Below, piece by piece: positions 14,841 through 15,366 of a DNA stretch of 15,366 bases. The DNA is from Rhodospirillales bacterium. GTDB lineage: Bacteria > Pseudomonadota > Alphaproteobacteria > Acetobacterales > Acetobacteraceae. Numbering within the stretch: the first letter of the stretch is position 1; each line of letters starts with the position of its first letter. The stretch spans positions 1-15,366 of the forward strand of contig CAHJXG010000249.1 in assembly GCA_903644035.1 (NCBI GenBank). Reading direction: 5' to 3'. Under the pieces are notes generated by a model. The model saw nothing but the letters and a program-made list of their open reading frames with translations, was not told the origin of the DNA and searched no databases. The translations under genes and the position numbers were made by a program.

Positions 14841-15366
14841 TCACGCCTGATCCGGATCGGCGAGGCCGCGATGGGCGTGGGTGAGCAGGGCCGCGAGGGC
14901 CGGGTAAGCCGCGGCCGTCAGTCCGAACTGCAGCAGCGCGGCGCTCGCCGGCATCAGCCGGACGCTCAGCAGCCCGACCAACGCCCACTCCATCGCGGCC
15001 GCGCCCGCCGCCACGACGACGAAGGCCAGCCAAGCCGCCAGGAAGCCCTGCTGCATCAGCGCCCGGCGGCAGCCCGTCGTCAGCCCGTGGGCCGCCAGCA
15101 GCACCAGCACCAGGACACCCGGCGGGGTCAGGCCCAGCAGGTCGGCGAGCAATCCCAGCAGGAACACGGCCGGGGACGTCATGCTGGCCGGCCAAGCCAA
15201 GGACCAGAAGAACACGCAGGCGAGCGCGACGGCAGGCTGCAGCTGCGCCTGGCCGGGCACGTCGAGCGGCGCCGCGGCCAGCAGCAGAAGCATCGCCGTG
15301 CCGAGGGCCGGAAAGGACCGGCGGGACAGGGCGTCGAGGCGGCGCCCCAGCGTCGGCCGTGGCCTG
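14841..15366 (-). CDS. mreD: Rod shape-determining protein MreD (5' end outside the window)
   Basis: This small polytopic inner-membrane protein belongs to the MreBCD complex that positions the elongation machinery. The visible part has about five hydrophobic segments, with ELQPAV-like LQPAVALACVFFWSLAWP followed by FLLGLLADLLGLTPPG, the recognisable MreD pattern. An internal ATG at 15293 could start a 150-residue product, but the frame stays open through LGRRLDALSRRSFPALGTA to the window edge. That stretch reads like the usual basic MreD N-terminus, so I infer the true start lies beyond 15366. The stop is followed one base later by mrdA. mreB and mreC are expected further upstream, outside the window. 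Confidence 0.88.
   Translation of the reverse strand, partial: RPRPTLGRRLDALSRRSFPALGTAMLLLLAAAPLDVPGQAQLQPAVALACVFFWSLAWPASMTSPAVFLLGLLADLLGLTPPGVLVLVLLAAHGLTTGCRRALMQQGFLAAWLAFVVVAAGAAAMEWALVGLLSVRLMPASAALLQFGLTAAAYPALAALLTHAHRGLADPDQA

Overview
This 15.4 kb, GC-rich window is a stretch of conserved chromosomal genes from an alphaproteobacterium. The order rpmH-rnpA-yidD-yidC-engB-argB, a plant-type glutamate-cysteine ligase, and an mreD-mrdA-rodA block fit Rhodospirillales, most likely Acetobacteraceae. That placement is by recognition of gene order and protein sequence, not by a search. No rRNA, tRNA, CRISPR, insertion sequence or phage gene is visible.

Layout. Positions 45-3456 (+ strand): ctaA (haem A synthase), tldD (metalloprotease) and a secreted SGNH/GDSL-type hydrolase, closely spaced. 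Positions 3442-5526 (- strand): a 694-residue regulator with a SARP/BTAD-type N-terminus, a TolB-like middle and a TPR tail; its 3' end overlaps that of the hydrolase by 15 bp. Positions 5591-11161 (- strand): a probable growth-linked operon read rpmH, rnpA, yidD, yidC, engB, argB, gshA, served by a good sigma70-type promoter at 11274-11303. Positions 11361-11786 (+ strand): a small membrane protein whose soluble half looks like the His-bearing DHp helices of a sensor kinase with no ATPase domain. Positions 11780-15366 (- strand): rodA, mrdA (PBP2) and mreD of the cell-elongation machinery, with mreD cut by the window edge.

How the genes work together. The central operon makes ribosomal protein L34, the RNase P protein, the YidC insertase with its helper YidD, and the ribosome-assembly GTPase EngB, then continues into two enzymes of glutamate-derived metabolism (ArgB for arginine, GshA for glutathione). 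The right-hand block couples the RodA glycosyltransferase to its partner transpeptidase PBP2. ctaA supplies haem A for cytochrome oxidase.

The window is mostly housekeeping; I do not see a complete new system. The parts most worth a second look are a 20-bp tandem repeat at the mrdA/rodA junction that forms a chain of stop-start overlaps through two 7-residue mini-ORFs, the DHp-only membrane protein, the -10 element at 11274-11281 that reads well on both strands, the long yidC/engB overlap, and the multi-domain SARP-like regulator.
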